Shown here: piece by piece, positions 1-8,148 of the stretch
Numbering within the stretch: position 1 is the first letter of the stretch
Layout of the letters: each line of letters begins with the position of its first letter
NCBI RefSeq assembly: GCF_004349315.1
Contig: NZ_SMLH01000001.1
Location: forward strand, 744,001-808,000
Reading direction: 5' to 3'
DNA from: Flavobacterium ranwuense
GTDB lineage: Bacteria > Bacteroidota > Bacteroidia > Flavobacteriales > Flavobacteriaceae
DNA length: 64,000 nt
Program-made: the position numbers and the translations under genes
The notes under the pieces: model-generated
What the model was told of the DNA's origin: nothing
Database searches by the model: none
The model's input: the letters and a program-made list of their open reading frames with translations, nothing else

Positions 1-707
1 GATGTCCTGATACTGATGGAGATGGAATCCAAGATAGTGCTGATGCTTGTCCAGATGTTGCTGGTTTAGCTGCATTGAACGGATGTCCTGATACAGACGG
101 AGATGGAATTGCTGATAAAGATGATGCTTGTCCAGAAGTTGCTGGTTTAGCTGCATTAAAAGGTTGTCCAGATGCTGACGGTGACGGTGTTGCTGATAAA
201 GATGACAAATGTCCTACTGTAAAAGGTCCTAAAGAAAACGCGGGTTGTCCTTGGCCAGATACTGATGGAGATGGTGTTTTAGACAAAGATGATAAATGTC
301 CAGACGTAAGAGGAACTGTTGCTAATCAAGGTTGTCCAGAAGTTTCAGAAGAAGTTATGAAAACTTTAAATAACTATGGTAAAATAATCTTGTTTGATTC
401 TGGTAAATCTACTTTCCAAAAAGGTACTTACACAGTTTTACAATCAATCACTTCTATCTTGAAAGAATATCCTTATTCAAAATTCATGATCGAAGGGCAC
501 TGTGATAGTGATGGTAGTAATGAACTTAACCAAACGTTATCTGAGAACAGAGCTGCTGCAGTTAAAAATTATTTAATTGAAAACGGAATTGCTTCTGACA
601 GACTTAGATCTACAGGTTTTGGAGAAACTAAACCAATTGCAACTAACAAAACTGCAAAAGGTAAAGCAATGAACAGAAGAGTTGAAATATCTTTGATTAA
701 AGAATAA
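1..707 (+). CDS. OmpA-family outer-membrane protein with TSP3 repeats (5' end outside window)
   Basis: The reading frame is already open at base 3, so only the C-terminal part of the gene is present. The visible part begins with calcium-binding thrombospondin type 3 repeats of the form [15 protein letters not shown], about five copies, each followed by a short GCP spacer. An OmpA-like peptidoglycan-binding domain follows ([48 protein letters not shown]). In this family an N-terminal signal peptide and beta-barrel precede the repeats, and these would lie upstream of the window. The likely role is anchoring the outer membrane to peptidoglycan. The gene ends at TAA and is followed by a strong terminator. 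Confidence 0.93.
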   Translation, partial: CPDTDGDGIQDSADACPDVAGLAALNGCPDTDGDGIADKDDACPEVAGLAALKGCPDADGDGVADKDDKCPTVKGPKENAGCPWPDTDGDGVLDKDDKCPDVRGTVANQGCPEVSEEVMKTLNNYGKIILFDSGKSTFQKGTYTVLQSITSILKEYPYSKFMIEGHCDSDGSNELNQTLSENRAAAVKNYLIENGIASDRLRSTGFGETKPIATNKTAKGKAMNRRVEISLIKE

Positions 708-731
708 TTTCTTTCTAAAATATTTATGGAA

Positions 732-761
732 AACGCCTCGATTTATCGGGGCGTTTTTTTT
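732..761 (+). terminator. Rho-independent terminator after the OmpA-family gene
   Basis: The stem is aacgcctcg paired with cggggcgtt, with one G-U pair and a short loop. A run of eight T follows. It lies 25 bases after the stop codon and just before the next start. Confidence 0.9.
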
Positions 762-772
762 ATTTTTATAAA

Positions 773-3538
773 ATGACAAATACTTCTTTTTTAGATAAAA
801 TAGCTTCGGTTTTAATCGAAAATCACTCGGACAATCTTTCTAATACAATTGTTGTTTTACCAAACAAACGAGCCAAAATATTCTTAATTGAAGCCTTAAA
901 AAATCAAGTCACAACAAATATACTTTCGCCCGAAATTATAAGTATTGAAGATTTTGTTCAAAACATAGCCGGTATTCGTACCATAGAGCCCATTGAATTA
1001 TTATTTGAATTCTACGAAGTCTACTTATCTATTACCGATAAAGCAAATCAACAAACCTTTGAATTGTTTGCCAATTGGGCAAAAACATTGTTGCAGGATT
1101 TTAATGAAATTGACCTTTATTTATTAGAACCATCCCATGTTCTTTCGTATTTGAAAGATATTGAAGACATCAAAAAGTGGGGAATTGAAGTCGAAAACAA
1201 AACGGCCTTATTAGAGAAATATATTGATTTTTGGAAGTTACTGCCCAATTACTATCAATCCCTTTATACTCATTTGCTGAATAAAGGAATCGGTTATCAG
1301 GGCTTGATTTATAGGGAAGCGGTAAACAATCTAAATCATTTTTCGAATTCTGTACAAGACAAACAATTTGTGTTTGCTGGTTTTAATGCGTTGAATGCAG
1401 CCGAAGAAAAAATAATCCAGCACCTTATCGCTTCTGATCAGGCCAAAATATATTGGGATGTAGATCAAACCTTTCTAAATGATCCATATCACGATGCAGG
1501 GCTGTTTGTACGACGTTTCAAAGAAAGCTGGAAACATTATAAACAACATCCGTTTGAATGGATTGTAAATGATTTTTCGCAGACTAAAAACATTCAGATT
1601 ATTGGAACACCAAAAACAATTGGTCAGGCTAAAATAGCCGGAAGTATTATTGAAAAGATCATCAATGAAAACCCAGAAGGGAAGCTTGATAAAGTAGCTG
1701 TGGTTCTGGGAGAGGAAAATCTTTTGGTTCCGCTTTTATATTCGTTACCGTCAAGCGTTGGCGCTTTGAATATTACTATGGGGTATTCGAGTAAGAACAA
1801 TCCAGCGCAGATTTTGATTGCCAAATTATTCAAAATGCACACGAATGCATTCTCCAGAAATGCCAAAAGTTACGTGTTGTATTACAAAGATGTATTGGAT
1901 GTTTTGACCCATCCTTTGGTGGAACCGTATGCGAAAACCAGCGCGCTTGTCCATACCATCAATCAAAACAATTATACTTTTATTACGCATCATAAATTGA
2001 TGGAATTAAATGCAAATCCATCGGAGTTATTTCTTTTGTTATTCCAAAAATGGGAAAACGGCTCGATTCCGGTATTAGAGACTATTTCCAAATTATTGCA
2101 AACGATTAAAAACAATTTGAGCAATGACAATGAAGAAGAAAAAATCACTAAGTCTTTTGTTTTTGCCATTTTTAAGGTAATCAATAAACTAATTAATTAT
2201 TATTCGAAGCACGAACATATTGATAAAATAGAAACACTTTATGCCATATACAAACAAGTAATTGATTTGGCCGAAGTTTCTTTTGAAGGAGAACCTTTGA
2301 ATGGTTTGCAGATTATGGGAGTGTTAGAAAGCCGTGTTTTGGACTTTGATACCGTTATTGTCACTTCGATGAATGAAGGGAAATTTCCGGCGGGAAAATC
2401 GCAAAATTCTTTTATTCCGTATGATGTGAAACGCGAATTGGGTTTGCCGACATTCAAAGAAAAAGACGCTATTTATACCTATCATTTTTACCATTTGTTA
2501 CAAAGAGCAAAGAATATCTATTTAATTTATAATACAGAAAGTGAAGGATTGGATGCAGGTGAAAAAAGCCGATTCATAACGCAACTCGAGGTCGAAAGGC
2601 AAAAAAATCATACTTTGATACATGAAATTTACAATGCAGTTTTACCTGAAACGGCATATCAACCGATGGTAATTCCAAAGTCAGAAAGTGTGATGGTACG
2701 ATTGAAAGAAATTGCAGAAAAAGGGTTTTCTCCATCAGCATTGACGAGTTATATCCGAAATCCGATTCAGTTTTATTTCCAAAAGATTTTGCGCATCAGT
2801 GAAGTCGAAGAAGTCGAAGAAAATATTGCCTTGAATACGTTGGGAACCATTATCCACGAAACTTTGAAGGTTTTATACGAACCATTCATTAGTAAATTTA
2901 TTTCAGAAAGTGATATTTTAAATTGTTTCAAACAAATTGACGCTGAGGTTTTAAAGCAATTTAAATTGGTTTACAAAGAAGGCGAGATCAAAAAAGGACG
3001 AAATTTATTGGCGTTTGAAGTCGCCAAACGAAATGTTTCGAATTTCTTGAAAGTAGAATTAGAAAGTATTAAGAGTGGCGATGCGATAAAAATTATTGCT
3101 TTGGAGCAAACATTTGGACGTACTTTAAATCATCCTAATTTACCTTTTCCGATATTGATAAAAGGTAATGTAGATAGAATTGAAGAGCGTAACGGAATCA
3201 TTAGAATTATCGATTACAAAACTGGAAAAGTAGAAAAAGCTAGCGTCACTTTGAAATCCTGGAAAGGATTAACGGAAGACATTAAAAGCGACAAAATCAT
3301 TCAGGTTTTAGCTTATGCGTTCATGTACGAAAAAGAGGCGAAGGGAAAACCAATTGAAGCCGGAATTATTTCCTTTAAAAATTTGAAAGCAGGATTTCTT
3401 CCGTTTAATTTTAAAGAAGAAAAGGACACCAATTCAATTATAAATGAAGAAATTTTGAGTAATTATATAGAACAAATGGTTCTTTTATTAAGCGAAATTT
3501 TAGATGAGAATATTCCTTTTGAAGAGAAAATAATTTAA
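773..3538 (+). CDS. AddB-like PD-(D/E)XK nuclease / inactivated helicase
   Basis: This 921-residue protein resembles the AddB/RexB half of double-strand-break resection complexes as found in Bacteroidota. The N-terminus carries VVLPNKRAKIFL, typical of this group in place of a canonical Walker A. A helicase-like motif TSMNEGKFPAGK lies near residue 530. The C-terminal RecB-type nuclease has GTIIHE, GNVDRIEE, IIDYKTGK and QVLAYAFMY as its H, D, D-x-K and Q-x3-Y elements. The cysteines that form the iron-sulfur staple in Firmicutes AddB are not evident: SYIRNPIQFYF has Asn where Cys is usual. No UvrD/AddA-like partner is adjacent in the window. The start at 773 lies 12 bases past the terminator T-run. 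Confidence 0.85.
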   Translation: MTNTSFLDKIASVLIENHSDNLSNTIVVLPNKRAKIFLIEALKNQVTTNILSPEIISIEDFVQNIAGIRTIEPIELLFEFYEVYLSITDKANQQTFELFANWAKTLLQDFNEIDLYLLEPSHVLSYLKDIEDIKKWGIEVENKTALLEKYIDFWKLLPNYYQSLYTHLLNKGIGYQGLIYREAVNNLNHFSNSVQDKQFVFAGFNALNAAEEKIIQHLIASDQAKIYWDVDQTFLNDPYHDAGLFVRRFKESWKHYKQHPFEWIVNDFSQTKNIQIIGTPKTIGQAKIAGSIIEKIINENPEGKLDKVAVVLGEENLLVPLLYSLPSSVGALNITMGYSSKNNPAQILIAKLFKMHTNAFSRNAKSYVLYYKDVLDVLTHPLVEPYAKTSALVHTINQNNYTFITHHKLMELNANPSELFLLLFQKWENGSIPVLETISKLLQTIKNNLSNDNEEEKITKSFVFAIFKVINKLINYYSKHEHIDKIETLYAIYKQVIDLAEVSFEGEPLNGLQIMGVLESRVLDFDTVIVTSMNEGKFPAGKSQNSFIPYDVKRELGLPTFKEKDAIYTYHFYHLLQRAKNIYLIYNTESEGLDAGEKSRFITQLEVERQKNHTLIHEIYNAVLPETAYQPMVIPKSESVMVRLKEIAEKGFSPSALTSYIRNPIQFYFQKILRISEVEEVEENIALNTLGTIIHETLKVLYEPFISKFISESDILNCFKQIDAEVLKQFKLVYKEGEIKKGRNLLAFEVAKRNVSNFLKVELESIKSGDAIKIIALEQTFGRTLNHPNLPFPILIKGNVDRIEERNGIIRIIDYKTGKVEKASVTLKSWKGLTEDIKSDKIIQVLAYAFMYEKEAKGKPIEAGIISFKNLKAGFLPFNFKEEKDTNSIINEEILSNYIEQMVLLLSEILDENIPFEEKII

Positions 3539-3592
3539 ACAGCATTCCCAATCAGAAAATCAGCCAACATCTTTGCGTTTTATAAAAGTACA

Positions 3593-3844
3593 TTGACAAT
3601 AAACATGTCAATAAGCGCTTTGGCATGGGTTTTTGGAGGATTTGAAACCTTCAAATACGTACTTATTATTTTTGGTTTCTTCATCAGTATTTTGATAAAA
3701 GAAGTGAATGCTAAAAGTGAATACCTGTTCTATTACAACAACGGAATTTCAAAAATGCAATTGTTTGCTTATGGTTTTCTAATGAATTTTGTTTTTTCGA
3801 TCGTGCTGATTTTAGTCATTAATGTAGTGCTGAAACTCGTATGA
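3593..3844 (+). CDS. Small membrane protein, possible ABC transporter partner
   Basis: The 83-residue product has two strongly hydrophobic segments (about residues 8-36 and 58-82), separated by a charged stretch EVNAKSEYLFYYNNGIS. The start is uncertain. TTG at 3593 gives MTINMSISA and ATG at 3605 is the first standard codon. The frame stays open upstream to the previous stop and reads NIFAFYKSTLTINM, which looks protein-like, so the true start may be a rare codon further upstream. The stop overlaps the ATG of the ABC ATPase by four bases, so the two are translationally coupled. It may be the membrane subunit of a minimal ABC system. I do not recognise a named family. Confidence 0.6.
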   Translation: MTINMSISALAWVFGGFETFKYVLIIFGFFISILIKEVNAKSEYLFYYNNGISKMQLFAYGFLMNFVFSIVLILVINVVLKLV

Positions 3845-4512
3845 TTAAAAATATTTTAGAAGTTGACAGTGTTCAAAAACAATATGATGGAAAAATTATA
3901 GTTTTCGATGTGTATTTGAAATGCGAAACGGCTGATATCATTGGCATTTTAGGAAGAAATGGTTCCGGAAAATCTACTTTGTTAAAAATCATTTTCGGAA
4001 TTGTAGCTGCTGATTTTAAATTTGTTCGGGTAGATGGCGTCGTGAAATCAAAAACCAGCGATTTGCTAAATGAAATTAGTTACTTGCCTCAAGATAATTT
4101 TATTCCAAATTCATTTTCGATACAAAAGACAATTTTATTGTCTATTGACAAAGAGAAACTACAGGATTTTTATGCTGATGAAATGATTCAATCGATGCTG
4201 AACAAAAAAATAAAGCATTTGTCCGGCGGAGAATTACGGTATTTAGAAATTAAATTAATCCTGAATAATGCGTCAAAATTTGTTTTGCTGGACGAGCCTT
4301 ACAATGGTTTGTCTCCCATAATGATTGAAAAGATAAATGAATTAATCACTGCAATGTCCAGTGTAAAAGGCATCATTATCACGGATCATAATTATGAAAA
4401 TGTGATTAAAGTCTCCACAAAACTAGCGTTGATGAAAGAAGGAAAAATGCACCACTTAAAAGACAAAAGCGAATTGGTTGAAAAAGGATATTTGAAATCA
4501 AGAATGATTTAA
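3841..4512 (+). CDS. ABC transporter ATP-binding protein
   Basis: The 223-residue ATPase is intact. It has Walker A GRNGSGKST near residue 38, Q-loop YLPQDNF, signature LSGGELRYLEIK, Walker B FVLLDEPYNGLSP and H-loop IIITDHNYENV. It overlaps the upstream small membrane gene in an ATGA junction, so the two are probably one operon. The short two-helix neighbour is much smaller than a normal permease, so the substrate is unknown. It converges on the alpha/beta hydrolase with a four-base overlap of coding ends and no terminator between them. Confidence 0.88.
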   Translation: MIKNILEVDSVQKQYDGKIIVFDVYLKCETADIIGILGRNGSGKSTLLKIIFGIVAADFKFVRVDGVVKSKTSDLLNEISYLPQDNFIPNSFSIQKTILLSIDKEKLQDFYADEMIQSMLNKKIKHLSGGELRYLEIKLILNNASKFVLLDEPYNGLSPIMIEKINELITAMSSVKGIIITDHNYENVIKVSTKLALMKEGKMHHLKDKSELVEKGYLKSRMI

Positions 4513-5291
4513 ATGCTTTTGAAAAAAGCCAACAATACAATCAATAATTGGTCTTGGTTCTCAATGTGAGTCATGTGTCCGTCCGGAAAAGTTACCAGTT
4601 TGACAGTCGTGTTTTCGATTTGTTCTTTGGTTTCTTCGTAATTTAAAACAGGATCTTTTTCGCCCAGAATTAATAATTTTGGATAGGGCGTAAGATGTAA
4701 TAAGACTTCCCGATCTTGTCTTATTTTCATTCCTTCCAGTGAAGCAACGATTCCTTGAAGCGGTGTTTTTAAAGCTTCTTTTTTTACACTTTCAATTTCT
4801 AAAGTAAGTCGTTCTCTATTGGATTCACTGAATAAGTTTGCAATAGAGAGTGAAACAAAGTTCATAAAAGATTTTTTTACGGCTTTGATAGCTCGATCCC
4901 GATTTGTTTTTCGTTCCTCACTGTCGGCTCTTGCGGTAGAGTTTAATAAAACCAATCCTTTTATGGTGTCAGGATATAATTCGGCGAAAGCCAAAGCGAC
5001 ATAACCGCCCATAGAATGCCCGACAAAAATGGCTTTTCGGATGCGCAATTCCGATAAAACAGCGTGAACGGCATCGGCATTATCTTCCATCGTTTGTACG
5101 TAACTCAAACATTCCGTTTCGCCATGTCCCAATAAATCAATCGCGATGACGCGATTTTTTTTAGCAAATTCCGGAATGTAAAAATCCCACATGCCTTTGT
5201 TTTCCAAGAAACCATGAAGTAAGACAATAGCGGTTCCTTTCCCGGTGTCGGAATAGGAGATGTTGGTGTTTTTAAAGAGAATTTGTTTCAA
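4509..5291 (-). CDS. Alpha/beta-fold hydrolase
   Basis: The 260-residue protein has the alpha/beta hydrolase landmarks. The oxyanion region is LLHGFLENKGMW. The nucleophile elbow is GHSMGGYVAL with Ser near residue 93. The acid is likely Asp in LGEKDPVLNYEE, and the base His is in DGHMTHIENQD near the C-terminus. There is no signal peptide, so it is probably cytosolic. It resembles the esterase and MenH-like proteins of the family, but the substrate cannot be told. The best start is TTG at 5291, because an in-frame TAA lies three codons upstream and no ATG intervenes. Confidence 0.85.
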   Translation of the reverse strand: MKQILFKNTNISYSDTGKGTAIVLLHGFLENKGMWDFYIPEFAKKNRVIAIDLLGHGETECLSYVQTMEDNADAVHAVLSELRIRKAIFVGHSMGGYVALAFAELYPDTIKGLVLLNSTARADSEERKTNRDRAIKAVKKSFMNFVSLSIANLFSESNRERLTLEIESVKKEALKTPLQGIVASLEGMKIRQDREVLLHLTPYPKLLILGEKDPVLNYEETKEQIENTTVKLVTFPDGHMTHIENQDQLLIVLLAFFKSI

Positions 5292-5435
5292 AATGGAAAT
5301 TTAGTCTACAAAAATAGCATTTTATTTTTTTATGATTTTCTATTATAATAATCGTTTAAAAGGGTTGCCGAAAAAACACGAGGTGAAAATTGAAAAAATC
5401 GTTGGAGACAATAATTAAACAAAATGTGTTTTTTA

Positions 5436-5489
5436 ACCATATAAGAAATTTAAGTTCATTTAAGAATTGCTACTAAATTCTTATATAGT
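5436..5489. repeat. Imperfect inverted repeat downstream of the AIM24-family gene
   Basis: The arms accatataagaaattt and aaattcttatatagt are nearly complementary, around a centre containing catttaagaattgc. The left half resembles the left half of the element at 6368-6429, so related copies lie on both sides of the AIM24-family gene. It may act as a structured 3' end for that minus-strand gene. Confidence 0.55.
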
Positions 5490-5530
5490 TTAAAAAAATA
5501 GCTTCCATTTCTGAAAGCCGTTTGTAAAAA

Positions 5531-6331
5531 TTAAAATCGTTTATCGCCATTAAGCAAACTTCCTAATCCGCCTAATAAACTGCCTTCGTCGCGACTGTTT
5601 CCGCCCGCTCTTGGAGCAGATGCGATGATTCTATCTGCGAGTCGGCTGAAAGGCAAGGATTGTACGTAAACCGTTCCCGGACCACGAAGTGTGGCGTAAA
5701 ATAATCCTTCTCCACCAAAAATAGAATTCTTGATGCCGCCAATAAACTCAATGTCGTAATCGACATCTTTGGTAAAGCCTACGATACAACCGGTGTCAAC
5801 TTTTAGGATTTCGCCTGCGGCTAATTCTTTCTTGGCCAATGTTCCACCGGTATGTACAAACGCCAGACCGTCGCCTTCTAATTTTTGCATGATGAAACCT
5901 TCGCCGCCAAACAATCCGCGACCCAGTTTTTTAGAGAATTCGATTCCAACGGAAACGCCTTTGGCAGCGCAGAGAAAGGCGTCTTTCTGGCAGATGAATT
6001 TTCCGTTAAATTGCGTTAAGTCAATTGGGATAATTTTTCCGGGATACGGTGAGGCAAATGAAACTTTGCTTTTGGTATTGTTTTGATTGATGAACGCAGT
6101 CATGAAAAGACTTTCGCCGGTCAGGACTCTTTTTCCTGCACTTAAAAGTTTATCTAATAATCCGTTTTCCTGTCCGGAACCGTCTCCAAAAATGGTTTCC
6201 ATTTGGATATTATTGTCCATCATCATAAAACTTCCCGCTTCGGCAATTACAATTTCCTGAGGATCTAATTCTATTTCCACATATTGCATTTCCTCGCCAT
6301 ATATGTGGTAGTCTATTTCGTGTGCTTGCAT
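5531..6331 (-). CDS. AIM24 / TIGR00266-family protein
   Basis: The 266-residue protein has the Gly-rich beta-repeat pattern of the AIM24 family (TIGR00266): ELDPQEIVIAEAGSFMMMD near the N-terminus, then GEGFIMQKLEGDGLAFVHTGGTL, and IFGGEGLFYATLRGPGTVYV. It ends in a Ser/Gly-rich tail. It has no signal peptide and is probably cytoplasmic. Members are widespread in bacteria and yeast mitochondria, but no biochemical role is established for the bacterial forms. The start at 6331 is supported by MQAHEIDYHIYGEEMQYVEIE, which matches the usual family N-terminus. The gene stands alone, flanked by structured repeats. Confidence 0.87.
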   Translation of the reverse strand: MQAHEIDYHIYGEEMQYVEIELDPQEIVIAEAGSFMMMDNNIQMETIFGDGSGQENGLLDKLLSAGKRVLTGESLFMTAFINQNNTKSKVSFASPYPGKIIPIDLTQFNGKFICQKDAFLCAAKGVSVGIEFSKKLGRGLFGGEGFIMQKLEGDGLAFVHTGGTLAKKELAAGEILKVDTGCIVGFTKDVDYDIEFIGGIKNSIFGGEGLFYATLRGPGTVYVQSLPFSRLADRIIASAPRAGGNSRDEGSLLGGLGSLLNGDKRF

Positions 6332-6367
6332 GATTTCTGTACTTTAAGTTTTTATTTAAAAGTTTTT

Positions 6368-6429
6368 ACCATTAAGAAATTAAGTTTCATTAAGAATCAG
6401 AGCTTAATTTTTCTTAATTTCTTAATGGT
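6368..6429. repeat. 17-bp perfect inverted repeat upstream of the AIM24-family gene
   Basis: The arms accattaagaaattaag (6368-6384) and cttaatttcttaatggt (6413-6429) are exact reverse complements. The 28-base spacer holds a second nested pair, attaag with cttaat. The stretch 6332-6730 has no convincing gene. It holds this element, the repeat at 6561-6650 and the pepP terminator. Confidence 0.85.
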
Positions 6430-6560
6430 TATTGTTTATAAAAATATGATGTTTTTCAAAACATTTATTATTTTAAATAAGTCGGAAGCTTGATTATAAA
6501 GTTACGGTTTTATGATGAATTTTGGAGTTGATGTTATTGAGTTATATGTTTTCTTGTTGA

Positions 6561-6650
6561 AGCGCGCAAGGGATAATAGCGGAAAGCCCATAGCGCCGCA
6601 TTTTTTTTGCGGTGCGAGGGCTTGCAGCGGATAGCCCGACGCAACCGGAG
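6561..6650. repeat. GC-rich dispersed hairpin element
   Basis: It is a hairpin-centred element unlike the AT-rich surroundings. Outer motifs are gcaagggataatagcggaaa on the left and ttgcagcggatagcccgacg on the right. The centre pairs agccc..gcgccgca with tgcggtgc..gggct around a T-run. Left and right motifs recall the elements at 36381-36506 and 54789-54875. It does not code for anything visible. Confidence 0.6.
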
Positions 6651-6673
6651 TTTATGGAGGTTGGGTTGCGCCC

Positions 6674-6709
6674 AAAAAAAAATCGGTTCACATTGCTGTA
6701 AACCGATTT
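6674..6709 (-). terminator. Rho-independent terminator of the aminopeptidase gene
   Basis: On the minus strand the stem aaatcggtt/aaccgattt is followed by a run of nine T. It lies about 20 bases after the stop of the aminopeptidase P gene. Confidence 0.9.
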
Positions 6710-6730
6710 GGTTGTATTTATTTTAAGGAA

Positions 6731-8023
6731 TTAACTGTTCATTAATTCTTCGATTTCGTCCACTTCAATTGGGATGTTGCGCATCATGTTGAATGGTTCG
6801 CCACTTTCCTGAACGATGATGTTGTCTTCCAGACGGATTCCGAAACCTTCAGCAGGAATGTAAATTCCCGGCTCAACGGTGAACACCATATTGGCTTGCA
6901 TGGGCTCGGTCAGGATTCCGTAATCGTGCGTGTCCAATCCCATGTGGTGGGATGTTCCGTGCATGAAATATTTTTTATAAGCGGGCCATTCCGGATTTTC
7001 ATTTTGTACATCGGCTTTGTCAATAAGACCCAAACCTAGTAATTCTGAAGTCATTAATTTCCCGACTTCAATATGGTATTGTTTCCAAAGTGTTCCTGTT
7101 GTCAGCATTTTGGTTGCTTCATTTTTTACACGTAAAACCGCATTGTACACTTCTTTTTGTCTTTTGGTGTACTTTCCTGAAACCGGAATTGTTCGCGTCA
7201 TGTCACTGGAATAATTGGCGTATTCTGCCGCAACATCTAGTAAAATCAAATCACCTGCTTTGCATTGTTGGTTGTTTTCGATGTAGTGCAACACATTGGC
7301 ATTGTTTCCGGAAGCGATAATTGGCGTGTATGCAAAACCTCTGGAACGGTTGCGAATGAATTCATGAATCAACTCGGCTTCGATTTCGTATTCGGTAACG
7401 TTTGGTTTTACAAAGGATAATAATCTTCTAAAACCAAGTTCGGTAATGTTACAGGCTTTTTGGATTAAATCCAATTCTTCAGTTTCTTTTACAGAACGAA
7501 GGCGTTGCAATATCGGATTACTTTTTGCGACAGCATGAGCGGGATATTTGTCTTTCCACCATTTTACAAAACGGGCTTCACGCGTTTCGGTTTCTACGGT
7601 AGCACGATAATGTTCGTTAGTATTGATGTAAATCGTGTCAGAATGCGTCATCATTTCGAATAAGACTTTCTCAAATTCTTGTAACCAATACACGGTTCTG
7701 ATTCCTGTTACTTCAAAAGCGCGCTCTTTAGTCAGTTTTTCACCTTCCCAAATCGCAATGTGCTCGCTGGTTTCTTTCAAAAAAATCATTTCTCTTTGAT
7801 GCTCGTAAGGCGCATCCGGAAAAAGCAATAAAATGCTTTCTTCCTGATCTACTCCGCTTAAATAAAAGATGTCGCGGTGTTGTGCAAAAGGCAAAGTGCT
7901 ATCAGCAGAAACGGGATAAATATCATTGGAATTGAAAATAGCAACGCTTTTTGGCTTCATCTGAGCCATGAATTTTTCTCTATTTTTTATAAATAAATCT
8001 CGGTCAATTTGATGGTATTTCAT
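6731..8023 (-). CDS. pepP: Xaa-Pro aminopeptidase (aminopeptidase P, M24B)
   Basis: The 430-residue enzyme removes N-terminal residues that precede proline. It has an N-terminal creatinase-like domain (about 1-170) and a C-terminal pita-bread domain with the dimetal ligands: Asp in LLDVAAEYANYSSDMTRT, His in MHGTSHHMGLDTHDYG, Glu in VFTVEPGIYIP and Glu in GIRLEDNIIV. There is no signal peptide, so it is cytosolic. A TATTTTTG -7 element on the minus strand at 8052-8059 gives a leader of about 25 bases. A -7 element facing the other way, TAACTTTG at 8061-8068, sits next to it and may serve the divergent propeller gene. Confidence 0.93.
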   Translation of the reverse strand: MKYHQIDRDLFIKNREKFMAQMKPKSVAIFNSNDIYPVSADSTLPFAQHRDIFYLSGVDQEESILLLFPDAPYEHQREMIFLKETSEHIAIWEGEKLTKERAFEVTGIRTVYWLQEFEKVLFEMMTHSDTIYINTNEHYRATVETETREARFVKWWKDKYPAHAVAKSNPILQRLRSVKETEELDLIQKACNITELGFRRLLSFVKPNVTEYEIEAELIHEFIRNRSRGFAYTPIIASGNNANVLHYIENNQQCKAGDLILLDVAAEYANYSSDMTRTIPVSGKYTKRQKEVYNAVLRVKNEATKMLTTGTLWKQYHIEVGKLMTSELLGLGLIDKADVQNENPEWPAYKKYFMHGTSHHMGLDTHDYGILTEPMQANMVFTVEPGIYIPAEGFGIRLEDNIIVQESGEPFNMMRNIPIEVDEIEELMNS

Positions 8024-8148
8024 AACAATTCGTTTTTATACATTGAAAATTCAAAAATACTAACTTTGAGAGAAAAGGATGTTAATTAGACTATAAAATT
8101 TTCAGATAACTATTTTTATGATTAATTTTCCAATTCAAATCAATTTAC

